Assembly (NCBI RefSeq): GCF_040436345.1
Contig: NC_133234.1
Location: 12,151,446 to 12,215,445, forward strand
Length of the DNA stretch: 64,000 nucleotides
Reading direction: 5' to 3'
Origin: Pagrus major
Lineage: Eukaryota > Chordata > Actinopteri > Spariformes > Sparidae
The first letter of the stretch is position 1, and every line of letters starts with the position of its first letter. The notes below the pieces were generated by a model, which saw nothing but the letters and a program-made list of their open reading frames with translations, did no database searches and had not been told where the DNA came from. The position numbers and the translations under genes were made by a program. Of this stretch, positions 35,701 through 47,756 are shown piece after piece.

Positions 35701-38095
35701 AAGGGCTGCAGATATGAATATTTCTCTGACGCCCTTGTTGTTCCCTCTACACATTTGTAGCTGGAAATCTGGGCAGACGTGCAGGTGTGGCGGCAGGCAG
35801 CAACACAGGTCTTCTTTGCCTTAGGCCTTGGCTTTGGGTCCATTATTGCCTACTCCTCCTACAACCCCAAGAACAACAACTGTCACCGTGATGCCTTCAC
35901 TGTGTCGTCCATAAACTTCCTCACATCTGTGCTGGCTACTCTTGTGGTGTTTTCTGTGCTCGGCTTCCGGGCCAAACAAAAGGTCACAGAGTGTGTTGTC
36001 AGGTATGTTTTAAGTAGAGGGCAAAGACTGAGTTATGCATCAAAACACTCATAAATCATGACTTTAAATTTAAGTCTCTGTTGTGTAAATATGTCTTTGT
36101 CCCCCACATTGGCATAGACTATGGGATGTTTGTCTTGACAAATATATAACGTTTTGTTGTTTTTTTTAACTTGTTGCATTAACTGCATGTTTTCACTTAC
36201 ATTTTCTGTTGTCTTTTTTTCTTTTCTTAGTAATTTGAAGACATTATCAGACCAGCTTCACAGTGGGAATCTGGACACGAGCCTGAATCCAAGCTTCGAC
36301 TATTCTAATCCCAGTGCTGTGGCAGTAGAGGACTACACTGCCTGGTTTAAACAGTATGGAAATATGGTGCCTGGCAATTTAACAGAGTGTGACCTGGAAA
36401 AGGAGATGCAGAAGGTAAAGACTGTTAATTTGCTTAAATGGAATTGTTTTAATTTGATGTGCTGTACATAAAAACTAAAGCTGGCACTCCTGTTTGCGTT
36501 CAGGGTGTGGAAGGCACAGGTCTAGCTTTTATTGCCTTCACAGAGGCCATGTCACTCCTGCCCGGCAGCCCCTTCTGGTCAGCGCTCTTCTTTCTCATGC
36601 TGCTCAACTTAGGACTCAGCACCATGTTTGGCACCATGGAGGGCATCCTCGCTCCACTCACTGACCGCTTCAAAACTCTGGCCAACAACAAGACCAAACT
36701 CACAAGTAAACACCCATTTTGTCTCTGTGCAAGCCTCATAGTCTCATTACTGACATGACTCAAGATAGTTTGTTATCTAGATTTGTGACAAGATGGTGTG
36801 TGTACCAACGCAGTAAAATTTTGATTCTGCAATTAACTCATTATACACACCTTACTTCACTACCCTGGTACTACACTATTACATTTACCTGCTGCAGTTA
36901 TTCCGGATAAACCACAAATGTTTTTCTCTCCTCAGTGCTTGATTGTATCTGCTCTCTATAAGTTGTGTGTTATCCTAACATGTTTGTTCTATGTTGTTGC
37001 AGTTTTCAGCTGCGTCATTGGCTTTCTACTTGGTCTGCTCTTCACCCAGCGCTGTGGGAACTACTTTGTTACGATGTTTGATGATTACTCTGCCACTCTG
37101 CCCCTCATCATTGTGGTGGTGTTTGAGACCTTCAGTGTGTCTTGGCTATATGGAGCTGACAGGTGAGGTCTTTTTTTTCTTCTTCCATATTTTCATCTTA
37201 AATCCGATGTAAATGTCAACAGATCAGTTTTGCTCTCAGTCTTATCAGTGTTTGTCACAAACATATGTCATTTCTGAAAGTTGACCACTCTGTGTTTCTG
37301 AAGATTCCTTGATGACATTGAGGTAATGCTGGGCTGGCGTCCCAGTGTGATTTACAAGTACCTGTGGAAATACATCTGCCTGCTTGCTATGCTGGGGCTG
37401 CTGGCAGCAACCATCATTCGTATGTTCATCAAACACCCAACATATATGGCATGGAACCATGAGACGGTATGTGGAACAATATTAAACAGAAATAATACTC
37501 CTTTAACATGTTTTAATCATGAAAACAAAAACATCTCTTTAAAATGGCCTTGGGCATTGACATGTTTTTGTCTGCGGGGTTTGTTAAGTATAGTAAAATC
37601 TGAAAGCAACGATTTGAACCACAAGAGCTGCCAAAGACATGTTGCATCTTGAGTAAGGCAAACAGCTCTTTTGCACCATTTAAAACAACAACTACCACAA
37701 CACCTACTCCACACCTACTTCCCTGCTTGAAAGAAATAATTGCTGAGGAATATCTCTCACTTCACACTGAATATGTACTGCAGAACAGTCAATCGTTCTA
37801 GTTGTTTAAGTTCTTGAATGATTGACTTCTTTTTTAATTTTTTCAGGCTTCTGAGGAGTACCTGGAGTACCCTGGCTGGGCTCTGGCTGTTTTGGCCCTG
37901 CTGATCATATTTGCCATGACGCCCGTCCCTGTAGCTCTGATCCACGCTGTTCTGCGGGACAGAATGAAGCAAACCTCCAGAGATACAGAGATTGGTCAGT
38001 ACAGCATTGTTAACAGTGAGGACAAGTGTGAAACTCCGATGACTGACATGTCAGAGCTGGACCAAATGAGTGGAACTGCTGCTTCCTCTTACTAA
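32710..38095 (+). CDS. slc6a16: SLC6 neutral amino-acid-type transporter (SLC6A16-like)
   Basis: Eleven coding exons give 661 aa: 32710-32929, 33566-33723, 33964-34084, 34190-34365, 35558-35668, 35761-36002, 36231-36414, 36504-36705, 37003-37162, 37304-37466, 37847-38095. It has the SLC6 fold of 12 membrane helices. TM1 carries the ion/substrate signature [18 protein letters not shown]6 carries [17 protein letters not shown], and the outer loop 2 has a glycosylation site (NVT) and [17 protein letters not shown]. It belongs to the SLC6A15/16/17/18 group, not the monoamine or GABA group. It differs from recalled SLC6A17 at many sites. Neighbouring eps8l1 and slc17a7 (human 19q13) favour SLC6A16. 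Sodium-coupled amino-acid uptake is inferred from the family; substrates are unknown. Confidence 0.82.
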
Positions 38096-40935
38096 AAATG
38101 GGACATGTTACACAGTCAGGAATGACTGGCAGTAAGCAGTCAAATTTACAGTTCAATTCAATTATGTCACAGCTTTTAGTGCAGCTGTGGCACAGGGAGC
38201 AAAATGTGTGATAAAAGATACATTATTTTAATATTTAAAAACATTTTCCACTTTTTTATTTTAACATAAATTAAGTCCAAACATATCCACGGGGTAGTCC
38301 TTTTATTGTGATATGGAATAAATGAAGATATGTAACAAATAACTTATTTCTGTGTGGTAACTATGAGGTAGAATTTTCAACCACTGTTGATTGTTACAGA
38401 GTCATTTTCCATATGAGCAAAAACAATGTTTCACAGTTTTTGGTATAAGCCATAGACATCACATCATGTTCCTACCTTTTTTTTTTTTGTTTGTTTTGTC
38501 CAAAAAGTTCCCCTGTCCATTTTTTGGAAAATGTCCTGTGTTTATATCAGTCTTTTTACACTTTTAGAGATGCACCTCTTCATGTCTATAATCCATAAAT
38601 GCCACTTTGACAATGAATGTCGCAAAAATTGTCAGTTTACTATTGTTTCTTCTGTATGAGTTGAGTTACAATAGACTGAGCCTGAAACCGGAATGTCAGT
38701 GTGAGACTGTTACACCAGGAACGAGTTAATTCAGCTATGCTTAAACTAGGTACAGTGTTAACGTTATCCCTACACAGAAGCCATCTATGTTTACAGCTCA
38801 ACAAACACCTGAGTCTCTGTGGTTCTTCAGTTTGATATTACACTGTATGTTTGCAGGTGAATTGTGTAGCTACACAATTTATTTTATAGGTATATAACCT
38901 TTTCTGTGCAAACCAACCTGAAACCGAACAGCTGATAGAACTGTATTTGAGAATACAGCTTTTGGTTTTGTCTTGAGGTGATTTTCACTTCACTGTTCTT
39001 TTTATTGTTAGAAGATATCAAGTTTCCATCAACTATGTTGATTTCAGTGATGTCTGACATTAGCTACGAAAGGGGGGGGGAAAAATCATCCTTCCTGCAG
39101 TATTGTGGAGCTCACAGGCACATGGACTGTTGACAGCCTGCTGTCTGATTTTACTGAACTGGTTTGTAAAGTGACAACATGGTACAAATATTAAGGTTAA
39201 ATCCTATTTTAATGTAAATATGTATATAGCGCAAGCAAAAAGGAAAAAAAAAACTCAAGAACACATGTAATTGAAAATTTGCAAGACAGTTTTTTTGTTT
39301 TTTTTATGTTTTTTTAAGCTTTGGTTTAAGAAGAAATAAGCTGCATGTTTGTTTTAACAGACAATGAACACAAAGTACTTCACTTGAGATTTTATGTGGC
39401 TGTAAATTTAAGGTGTCTATTTTGTAAATTCTTTTTTAGACTTAATTGTTTGGTCACTATTGTCTTTTTGTCGTAGCCTTTTTATGAAATTGAAAGTGTA
39501 GTTTTTTACATTTTCAGTGGGTTACTATCAAGGATGAATCAACCTTAAAAGCTGTAAAATGTATGTACCAAAACTAAGTGCCTTCAGATGTAAAGAGGCT
39601 GATTGAACAAAATGTTAAAAGCATTTCAACATACTATGTATTGTTTTAAGACTTTTCTTTTGGCAGATCCACTTTTTAATAGTGTATGTAGTCTGTGTGT
39701 ATATAATGATTTTTTTTTAAGAAAATGTAATATAATGTCATCACAATGTAATATATTTTAGCTATTTTTTTCCAACAACACATCAGCATTTGAAATGCAG
39801 CTCAAGCTTGCAGTTTAAACTTGCTCAGACTTTATTTCTTCGGTATTCTCTTTTCTATATTTACATTTTCCAAAAGTTTTTTTGAGGACGTTTGTCTATT
39901 GTCTTTCAAAAAGGGCTCTAAATCTGAATTCAAAATGTTATTTTGAAATTTTAAATTAGTTGTACAAAGGAAATACTTGATTAAAACTCAGTGCACAAAT
40001 GACTCATTTTCCTCCATCCTTCCTTTTGGTATAAATTTGTTAAATACAGTATGTTGTTTTATTGTATCCTGTCATGCATTATGTTAACATTTCAAGGTAT
40101 GTACAGTGGAGCTGGCTGGTGCTTATAGTTCCTGTTCAGTGTTGTGAGAACTTGAAAGTTGACCAAAAACTGAGTATTTAGCAATGAAGTATTCCTGTCA
40201 AGACGCAGCAGATATGATCAGTGGGACACTGATTGAATGTCATACAGCTGCTCCCTCAGATAGTGATGTTTTCTTTTTATAATCTACCTTGGAAAACACA
40301 ATACACAGTTTTCTAGTTTTTCCTGCAGGGTGTCTCCACTGAAGCATTTGGTGGTTTTGTAAATGATTTGAAAGCCTGGAGACTTTCAGTTTCTACAGAG
40401 TGAAGAGTACTTCTCATGTTTTCTACCTAAACACGCTTGCTGTGTGCTGGCGCCCACCTACACTTTATCTTCCTGGGAAAAGTTGAAGCATATTGAGACT
40501 TCTGCCAGGGTAAACATCTGAACAGCTGTATATAAAGACAACATGAAGATATGCTTTTCATTCTGACCTGTGATTGGGCAGGATGAAACTGAATCTGCCT
40601 GATTGGGAAATGTTTTGAAGTCTTCACAGCTTTGACTGATTGTAGGTAGATTTCAGTTTGTATTTGTCGAAAAGGTGCAGGTGGCCTGAAACAAGATGCG
40701 TGTAGCTATCAAGACCTAGAGTATTGTAGCTTTCAAAACAGTTTCGGCACATGTCTTTGTTTTTCTTTCTTATCAATCAGTCCTTCAGCAGCTTTAGTGT
40801 CCTTGCCCAAAGAACACACTGCCCTTACTGAAAAGTGTTTCAAAGCCACCAACTCTGAGACTGATAGGGTGAATAACTATACTGTATACAGTGTAGATCT
40901 CTAGTTTATTCATTAACATAAAAAATAAAGGGTAA
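38096..40935 (+). other. slc6a16: Long A/T-rich 3' UTR of the SLC6 gene (inferred)
   Basis: No coding signal follows the stop codon. AATAAA-type signals occur near 38317 and near 40924 (AAAATAAAGGG). The A/T- and TTTT-rich composition of the whole stretch fits one long 3' UTR ending near 40.9 kb, with a shorter form ending near 38.3 kb. Part of it could instead be intergenic. Confidence 0.4.
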
Positions 40936-41229
40936 AGTAAAATATAATACATTTTTTATGCATCTAAAAAAGAAAACAATTTTTGTTCATAATAATCCTG
41001 CAGTTTCAGGAAAACTTGTACAAGAGTGAATTAATAAATTTACAGTTCTTCCCAGTTGTTTAAACATGTTTCCTGAATCTCTTGCTCAGTTCTTCAAACA
41101 GCTCAAACAGCTAACCATTTTGTACTCTACATATCTCTTGTGAAATGAGACACTGAACTCAAAAGCAGGTTCTTGCTCCTCAAAACTGATTCTTTACAGC
41201 AAAATGATACACTCAGCTATCATATGATT

Positions 41230-41365
41230 GTTGATGAAGGTTCTCAGTCATCCAGGTCATGGTAATTCGAAGTGCTATATTGTAGGCAACTGGACTTGTT
41301 TCAGTTTCGTCACGACGTTTCACCTCTCATCTAAGAGGCCTCTTCAGTTCAGTTCAGTTCAGGTC
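41230..41365 (+). repeat. Interspersed repeat with 'TTTCACCTCTCATCTAAGAGG'
   Basis: The phrases CATCCAGGTCATGGTAATTC, GGCAACTGGACTTGTTTCAG and ACGTTTCACCTCTCATCTAA form a sequence I recognise as a common teleost repeat. It ends in a short repetition of CAGTT. Confidence 0.55.
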
Positions 41366-43059
41366 ATATGATTATGTCTTAAATTTAGAACACAGCCATC
41401 TAAATACTGTTTACATACTGTATATAGGCTCCATGAGGCCATGTTATATATTCAAATGTATAAAATTGTATATAAATTGTTTCCTTTTTCACCTTTTTTA
41501 AATGTTATTGGATTTAATGGTACATACAGCATTAAACTTGTCATAATTGCTGTACAATACTGTGAATATATAATATAAATATTGCATTGACACAATCATT
41601 GTATGGGGATAGAATACAATACACGAGTCTTTCCTATGAGCTCAAATTGGGCTCTTTGTAGCACACGGTAGAGGTCAGTGTTTTGCCAATTTAGTTAGAG
41701 ACAGTGAGAAGTAAGTGAAACTAATTGGTAACAAGGGTGTGACAATCTGAAGACCAGTTTCTTTCTTCAAGGTGAACAAATGAGATTTGTATTTAGAGTT
41801 TTGCAATCTTGATTTAATATTTCTATTTGAGTGACAACTGTAATTGTGCTTGGAGTTTGGCAGTCTGGAGTTTTGGTTTTGATAGACGAGCTTGAAAGTT
41901 TTCAGAATTGTTTGCATAGTTCCAGTTTTTGTGTGTATGCAACAGAGAAAAAAATCTATAAGGAAAGATCTGAGGCACTCAAGAGGGTAATGATTAAAAC
42001 GCCTTTATTAGTACATGGCTAGTCTAACAAAAACATGCCAACGCGTTTCAGCCTAAAAGGCCTTCGTCAGGGCAAAGGCCCTTGCCCTGACGAAGGCCTT
42101 TTGTAAGAAAAAGATTGGTTGACAATGTGAAATTATGATAAAATATATTACAAAAACGTTACATGCCAGTTAACTGAGTTTATTGCTTAAATCCCCACTT
42201 TTATATAATATATGCAAATATAAACCATAAAGTAAAGTGCAAAGAATGTCAGCTTTCAATTACAGTAGAAAAGCAACAGTGAAGTAAAAAAAAATAATTT
42301 TGCTTGCAGGTTTAGTAGTTAACATGGCAAAGAGGCAAAAAAGAAAAGTAATTTAACTTTTTGAATTACTATACAAATATGAATGTAGTTGAACTACCAG
42401 CAAGCTGCTGCAAAATATAGTTAAACTACTAGTTACCAAATGTGGCAATAAAATAAATAATGACATTTCTCTCCAAAGAATCCTTCAGGTCACTGTTTTC
42501 TGTTATTTCTCATATTCAAATAAAAAAATATCCACATATTATCCTATAATTTTGCATAGTAGTTGCTTGGACTCAAATCCTGAACTCTTTCACTTGCCTG
42601 AGTTTCAAGCAGTACATTTATGTGTCAGCAGGGAGCTCTGTTGCACTCAAGTCAGAGCATTTCCTCTGCTGAACACGTCATGTTACAGGAGGTTGTGTGA
42701 CCTCTGCAAAAACATTTAGGCTCCTATTTGGTTTGTCGTTTTTATATTAGAAAGCTCAAAACCTTTCAAAAAGATCTTTAAATAATCATTACTAGCACAT
42801 GACTGTCCTCTCTCCAGTGTTTTTAGATTTCAGTGCAAACTTCTTACAAAACATTGTGCAAGAACAGAACTTTGCTAAAAATATTCACACATCATTTTAT
42901 TTTTACCTCCTTTGTAAGACTGCTTCGTCCGTCTCAACACTTATGTGAGCCACTTCCTAACATATATGCCTGTGTGGAAGAGTACTCACAGGTGTCCCCG
43001 TGGAGATGTTGGGTGTCTGGGGAGTCCAGTTGTCTTGGATGCAGTCTCACTTCAGTCAG
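41366..43059. other. Intergenic, mostly A/T-rich
   Basis: Between the SLC6 gene and the next gene I see one repeat with a strong hairpin (41930-42110) and otherwise A/T-rich sequence without conserved exons. The part after about 42900 is more balanced and leads into a probable noncoding exon ending at 43118. Confidence 0.45.
41930..42110 (+). repeat. Interspersed repeat ending in a perfect 21-bp-arm hairpin
   Basis: The phrases AACGCCTTTATTAGTACATG and AACGCGTTTCAGCCTAAAAG lead into a perfect inverted repeat at 42055-42102 with 21-base arms (beginning AAAAGGCCTTCGTCAGGGCA) and a 6-base spacer. The motif GCCTTCGTCAGGG near GCGTTTC occurs in known vertebrate repeats. Confidence 0.6.
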
Positions 43060-43494
43060 CCAGAGAGGCAACGACCAACACCCGGCAGAGACACACGACA
43101 TCCTCGCTTAGACCTCAGGTAAACACAATTGACAAGATCTGTTTTAAATGTTACCTTTGTATAAAAGTGAATGTGTGTGAGTAGAATAGGAAGTTTATTG
43201 GTTTCAGAGGCCTTTTTTTAGAGCAGGACCAGGTTGGGTTTGCTACGAGTGGAAAATGATTAACTATTGACAACAAGCTGTAACGTGAAAAACAATTACT
43301 GTGTTGTTTAATCTTATGGTGAGCTTTAAAACTCGCTAACTAGCCCTGTTAGCATCCGGGAGACAACATGCATGTACCAAACTTTAAAAATAATCAATCC
43401 TTTGAAGTAAATGCTCACAAAAAGATAATTTTCATGTTTTCTTGATCATTTTTAAAAAAAAAAATTCTCTTTTCATTTGTAGGTGTACAGGTGG

Positions 43495-46400
43495 ATGACC
43501 CACATGGCGGGCCTTGCAGCTCTCTGCCTGTTGCTGGTGTTTCCACTGAGCAGCTCCCAGAGCACTCTGCAGTCTGAGCAGGAGATCAGGCCCCATCAGG
43601 GCCCGGCAGCACCTCCTCCTCCTCCTCCACCTCCACCACACATACGGGACCTGCTAAGAAAAGAGGAAACCACTAATTTAAATGCGAAGCAAACGTGTGA
43701 GTCAAGTTGAAAGACATGTTGTTCAGCAGAGCTGCAGACATCCAGCCTGTGCACGCTGAGGCATAACGGATGAAATTTTAATGCGCTTTTGAGATTTTGG
43801 GTTATTTTGCTTCCATAACGAATCATATTTCAGAGTAGCGGAAATAAAAAAACATTTCTGTTATGCAAATTAAAGTTAATTAGCAAATGTTAAAACTAGT
43901 TAGCATTATTTGCATATTCAAACATAAAATATCAGAAAACTTGCTATACAAAAACAATTGTTTTAATGTAAGTAATCAACTGGGAATGTTTCATTGTGAT
44001 ATCTATTAGTTACCCTATTCACCATCTTAAAAATGTATGGAACTTTACAACACATATACTTAAAGGCCATTTTCTTAAAAAGAGTGTTTTTCTCAGACTC
44101 TGAGCCAGAAGTCTCCACTTCAGCAGCACTTACATGCACCAAACTCCCCAGTGTTTCTCCCCTCTGTAGTCTGAAGGTTTTAACAGAGGGGCTTGTTCAT
44201 GTATAATTCATAGCCTTATTTATAGAACATTTTATTCCTAAAAGCATGGTGAAAAGTGATATTTTATAGTTGTTGACAGTATTTTCTGATTTATAGAATG
44301 ATATAAAGAGACATCCAAAATCCCCTTTGTAAAAACCTTTGACTCTAATATATCAACAATATAATACAAGCATTTTGAACTTGGATTTATCCAATGTTTA
44401 GATTTTTGCTCCGAAAATTTCTGCAAAATAGTGCAAATGTAATTAGAGAAGGCCTAATTTGCAGATTTAAAGCAACATTACGTAACTTTTTACCTTAAAA
44501 TAACAGCTTTAAAATCACTTTGATGGTACAGTGTCTTGCAATGGGGCGAATGGTGTCTCTGTCTCAGCCACTCTGCCCCCCCATCACTTGCTTCTGCACT
44601 ATGTAACTTCAGTGAAAGGAGAGGATCACAGCGTTACATACATGTTTACTTCAACATACAAGTTTTCAACACATAACATTGTTAACATGTAATGTGTTTT
44701 GTTTGTAGTTAGCACCTTCATTAGGTCTGATACATTTTCACAGCTCTGGGATTTATAATTACAACAGTGTTGTTGCACTCAGAAACTGATGGGGGCGCCA
44801 AATCGCACAAAATGCCCATTTCTACATAATGTTTGTACATATGTACATGAAAATATAAAACACTTGGACTGGAAAAAGGTTGTCTTAATGTAAGTAATCA
44901 AATGGGGAAGGTTCATGGAGTTATCTAGTAGTAGTAGTAGTAGAAAGTACCCTCTTCAACCTGTTCTGTCTCACCTCTCATGTCAGAAAGGCAGCATGGG
45001 CATAAATAACAAAGATGGCAAACTTATTTTGACAGGATGCTTGTGTGACACCTCTGACTCTAGACTTGTCATGTGTTTGTGCCTCTACAGATGCCCGCTT
45101 AGACAAAGACAACGCCAAAGTTGGTCTGTTCATCGCTGCGTCCGCTGGAACCTGTGCTCTGATGGCTGCAGTGTACTGCATCTACAACAAGTTCTACACC
45201 AAACAGCAGTACCTGCACACCCAACTTCACGATGACTCAGGTAGAATATAACATCTGTGTGGAGCATAAATTAAACAGAATAGGATCATTTGCTAATCAT
45301 TTTTATCATTTTAGCTTTTGGTTAATGGTTCAGTCCAATGCTGAAGAACCAGTTTGGTATTTGAATTTGATTGGTATTTGACAATCCGGGCATGAGACTG
45401 GCGTACCCCACCACTCGCCTAATGTTAGCTTGGATCACCTCCAGCACCCTGCAATGGATAAGTGGTTGCAGATGATGGATGGAAAGAGACTCAACAATCG
45501 AAGTGTTGAAAGTGTTGCTTTAATGTTTTACCTCATCAGCTATCATTGATTGTTGTAAATATATGCTGATTCGGAATTTGATGCCAGCAACACATTTCAA
45601 ACAAGTTGGGACAGGGGCAACAAACGACTGGGAATGCTCCAAAAAACCCTTTTTGGAGCATTCCACAGGTAAACAGGTTAATTAGTAACAGGTGATAGTA
45701 TCATGATGGAGTATGTATCTGTCATCCTCGAAAGGCTCAGTTGCTCACAAGCAACGATGGGGCGAGGGTCAGCACTTTGTGAAACTCATGATTGTATAAT
45801 GTATATTACTACATGGACTCAGAACAGAAACACTTTGTATAACTGTTGTCAGTAAAGACAGTCTGCTTAAAAATGATTGATTCCGTTTTTATTTACATTA
45901 TACACAGCGTATCAGAGTTGTAGATTTTTATTCGATGGTTATTGATTCAGAGCCTGCACTCCCTACAGTGACTGTCAGAAACCTGTATGGGCAGGACTTT
46001 TGTACGGCCTTGTATTTTTTTGTGCACATAAAAATACTCAAATCTTATCTGCCTACACTACAAAGTGGCACCACAACAAAGACAGCTGTCAACTGCAACA
46101 AAAAGGACAACTATAAGCATAGAAATTCTCTCAGAGAGTGACAAAATGGGGCTAAAGATTTAAATAGAAACTGTCTCCTCATGAGCAGACACAAAGAGAG
46201 AGACTTCCATCCAGAGAAAACTGGACTCATCAACATCTGATCTTTTTCCTCTCTCGTCTCTTGGGCATCATTTGTTGTAAAGCATCACAGCTGGGTTATC
46301 AAACAGGAGCGTGCTATGTCGTGTTTATTGATGTCGTGCAACGTGACTTCTTGGAAGCATTTCTTGCTTGCTGCTTTTTTGGAGACAATAATAAATTTGA

Positions 46401-46816
46401 ATTGTAGAACTACAACGGCAAATATGTGTATACAGTTGATGTTAATTATAGATACAGAAACATAACGGATCGTAATGTTTTTTCCTGCCATGACGTGCAG
46501 CTTAATGGTGCTCTATCCTGTGAGCTCATATCTGATTTACAGGAAATCCAGGTTTAAGTTTCTTCTCCCTCTGTCCGCAGATTTGACCACAGACCCCATG
46601 GACCCTCCCCCCGTGTTTTTCCACGCCTCTCCTGGCTCCAGTGCAGCAGATGTGCGGCGAGCTGGTTATGGCTCGCTCTCGGACACTCCGTCCATCATCT
46701 CTGTGCCACCCAGCCTCTCTCCTCCTCCCACCGCCATGCCCTTCCCTCCCCTCTTCCTCTCCTCTCGCTCTCTGAGAACTATATCAGCGAAGGATCTGGA
46801 GAGGAGCTGCATCTGA
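43495..46816 (+). CDS. Small proline-rich single-pass membrane protein, unnamed
   Basis: Three coding exons give 195 aa: 43495-43696, 45091-45240, 46581-46816. A noncoding exon ending at 43118 (CCTCAG|GTAAAC) probably precedes them. The start ATG is followed nine bases later by a second. The N-terminus ([20 protein letters not shown]) is a clear signal peptide. A short outer part has a run of nine prolines (about 40-48). One transmembrane segment spans about 78-99 ([20 protein letters not shown]), followed by [18 protein letters not shown]. The inner tail of about 95 residues is rich in Ser and Pro ([20 protein letters not shown]). This is type I topology. I do not recognise the family. In human, GFY lies beside SLC17A7 (from memory), so orthology is possible by position but not shown. 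AATAAA near 47056 may end the transcript. Confidence 0.75.
44466..44836 (+). mobile_element. MITE-like element in intron of the membrane-protein gene
   Basis: It begins TTAAAGCAACATTACGTAAC and ends CCATTTCTACATAATGTTTG, which are imperfect inverted ends. Internal phrases TAAAATAACAGCTTTAAAAT and GGGGGCGCCAAATCGCACAA match a teleost repeat I recognise. It is noncoding. Confidence 0.65.
45388..45487 (+). repeat. 3'-tail fragment of a retroelement
   Basis: The phrases GGCGTACCCCACCACTCGCC, TCACCTCCAGCACCCTGCAA and TGGATAAGTGGTTGCAGATG end in GATGGATGGA. This is the usual tail of a widespread fish retroelement (GTACCCCGCCTCTCGCC...GGATAAGCGG...GATGGATGG). Confidence 0.65.
45570..45795 (+). repeat. 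Interspersed repeat with 15-bp hairpin
   Basis: The phrases ACAAGTTGGGACAGGGGCAA, GGTAAACAGGTTAATTAGTA and CAAGCAACGATGGGGCGAGG match a teleost repeat I recognise. A perfect hairpin lies at 45631-45664 (GGAATGCTCCAAAAA, loop ACCC, reverse complement). Confidence 0.65.
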
Positions 46817-47160
46817 TATCGAATTCTTAAGTTAGACTTTTGAATGACAGGAAGAAGTAGTTGTTATTTCACTGTGCACTTTGTTGTCCATTTTCTACAC
46901 GCATCAGACAAATAGTTGACCTTTCACTGCCCATAACCACCACCAAATCTGCCCTACACATTCACCTTTGCATCATAACCATATGTATGAAGTGTAGTCT
47001 GAGTTTTTCCTGCACCTTGTCTAACACTATCAGTCATCCAGTGGTACCAGAAGAAATAAACTGTCCAAAGATGAAAGAAATGCTGTCTTGATTTCTACTT
47101 TTTATGGTCAATAATTACAGCCCTACTGTCAACTGAAATTGCTCTTTTTTAAGAAGAACT

Positions 47161-47756
47161 TTAAAGGATAAGTTCACCAAAAAATAAAAAAGTCAGTCAC
47201 TATCTACTCAGCTACATGCTGATGGAAAGTTGGGTGAAGTTTCGTGGTCAACAAAACATTTAATTGTCTGAAACAACTGAAGTAGATGGGGTCTTGTTAT
47301 AAAACATTTAAAAAAATAAAAATAAAAATAACAGCTCATCCTGTGTAATCCAAGTCTCTAGAAGTCCTGAGATCCCAAACTGATTTGAAAAGACGTCATT
47401 CAAACCCTTTTTAAAGCTGAAATCTGCACTGTAGCTGCTAAGCTAAACGTGTTAGCGCACACCCTGTCTGATGTGGGTGCACAAACTGACTGCATGTTGT
47501 GGGCGTAAACAATTTCTTTTCAAAACAATTTGTGATCCGTGGAGACTTGGATGACGATGGATGAGCTGTATGGAGCCATTTTATAGTTGTTGTTTTTTTT
47601 CAGTTTTATTTATTTTATTTTTTTTACATTTTAAAACAAGTCCCCATCTACATCAGTTGTTGTTGAGAATGCTGCCACACTGTTTTCCTCTTCCATCGAC
47701 ATGAGGGTGAGTAGATAATGACTGATTTTCCATTTTTGGGTGAACTCATCCTTTAA
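47161..47756. mobile_element. MITE-like element with long inverted ends
   Basis: The left end is TTAAAGGATAAGTTCACCAA, followed by AGTCAGTCACTATCTACTCA. The right end is TGAGTAGATAATGACTGATT, followed by TTGGGTGAACTCATCCTTTAA. The roughly 50-base ends are inverted copies 600 bp apart, and the TTAA outer bases suggest the target site. There is no coding capacity. Confidence 0.8.
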
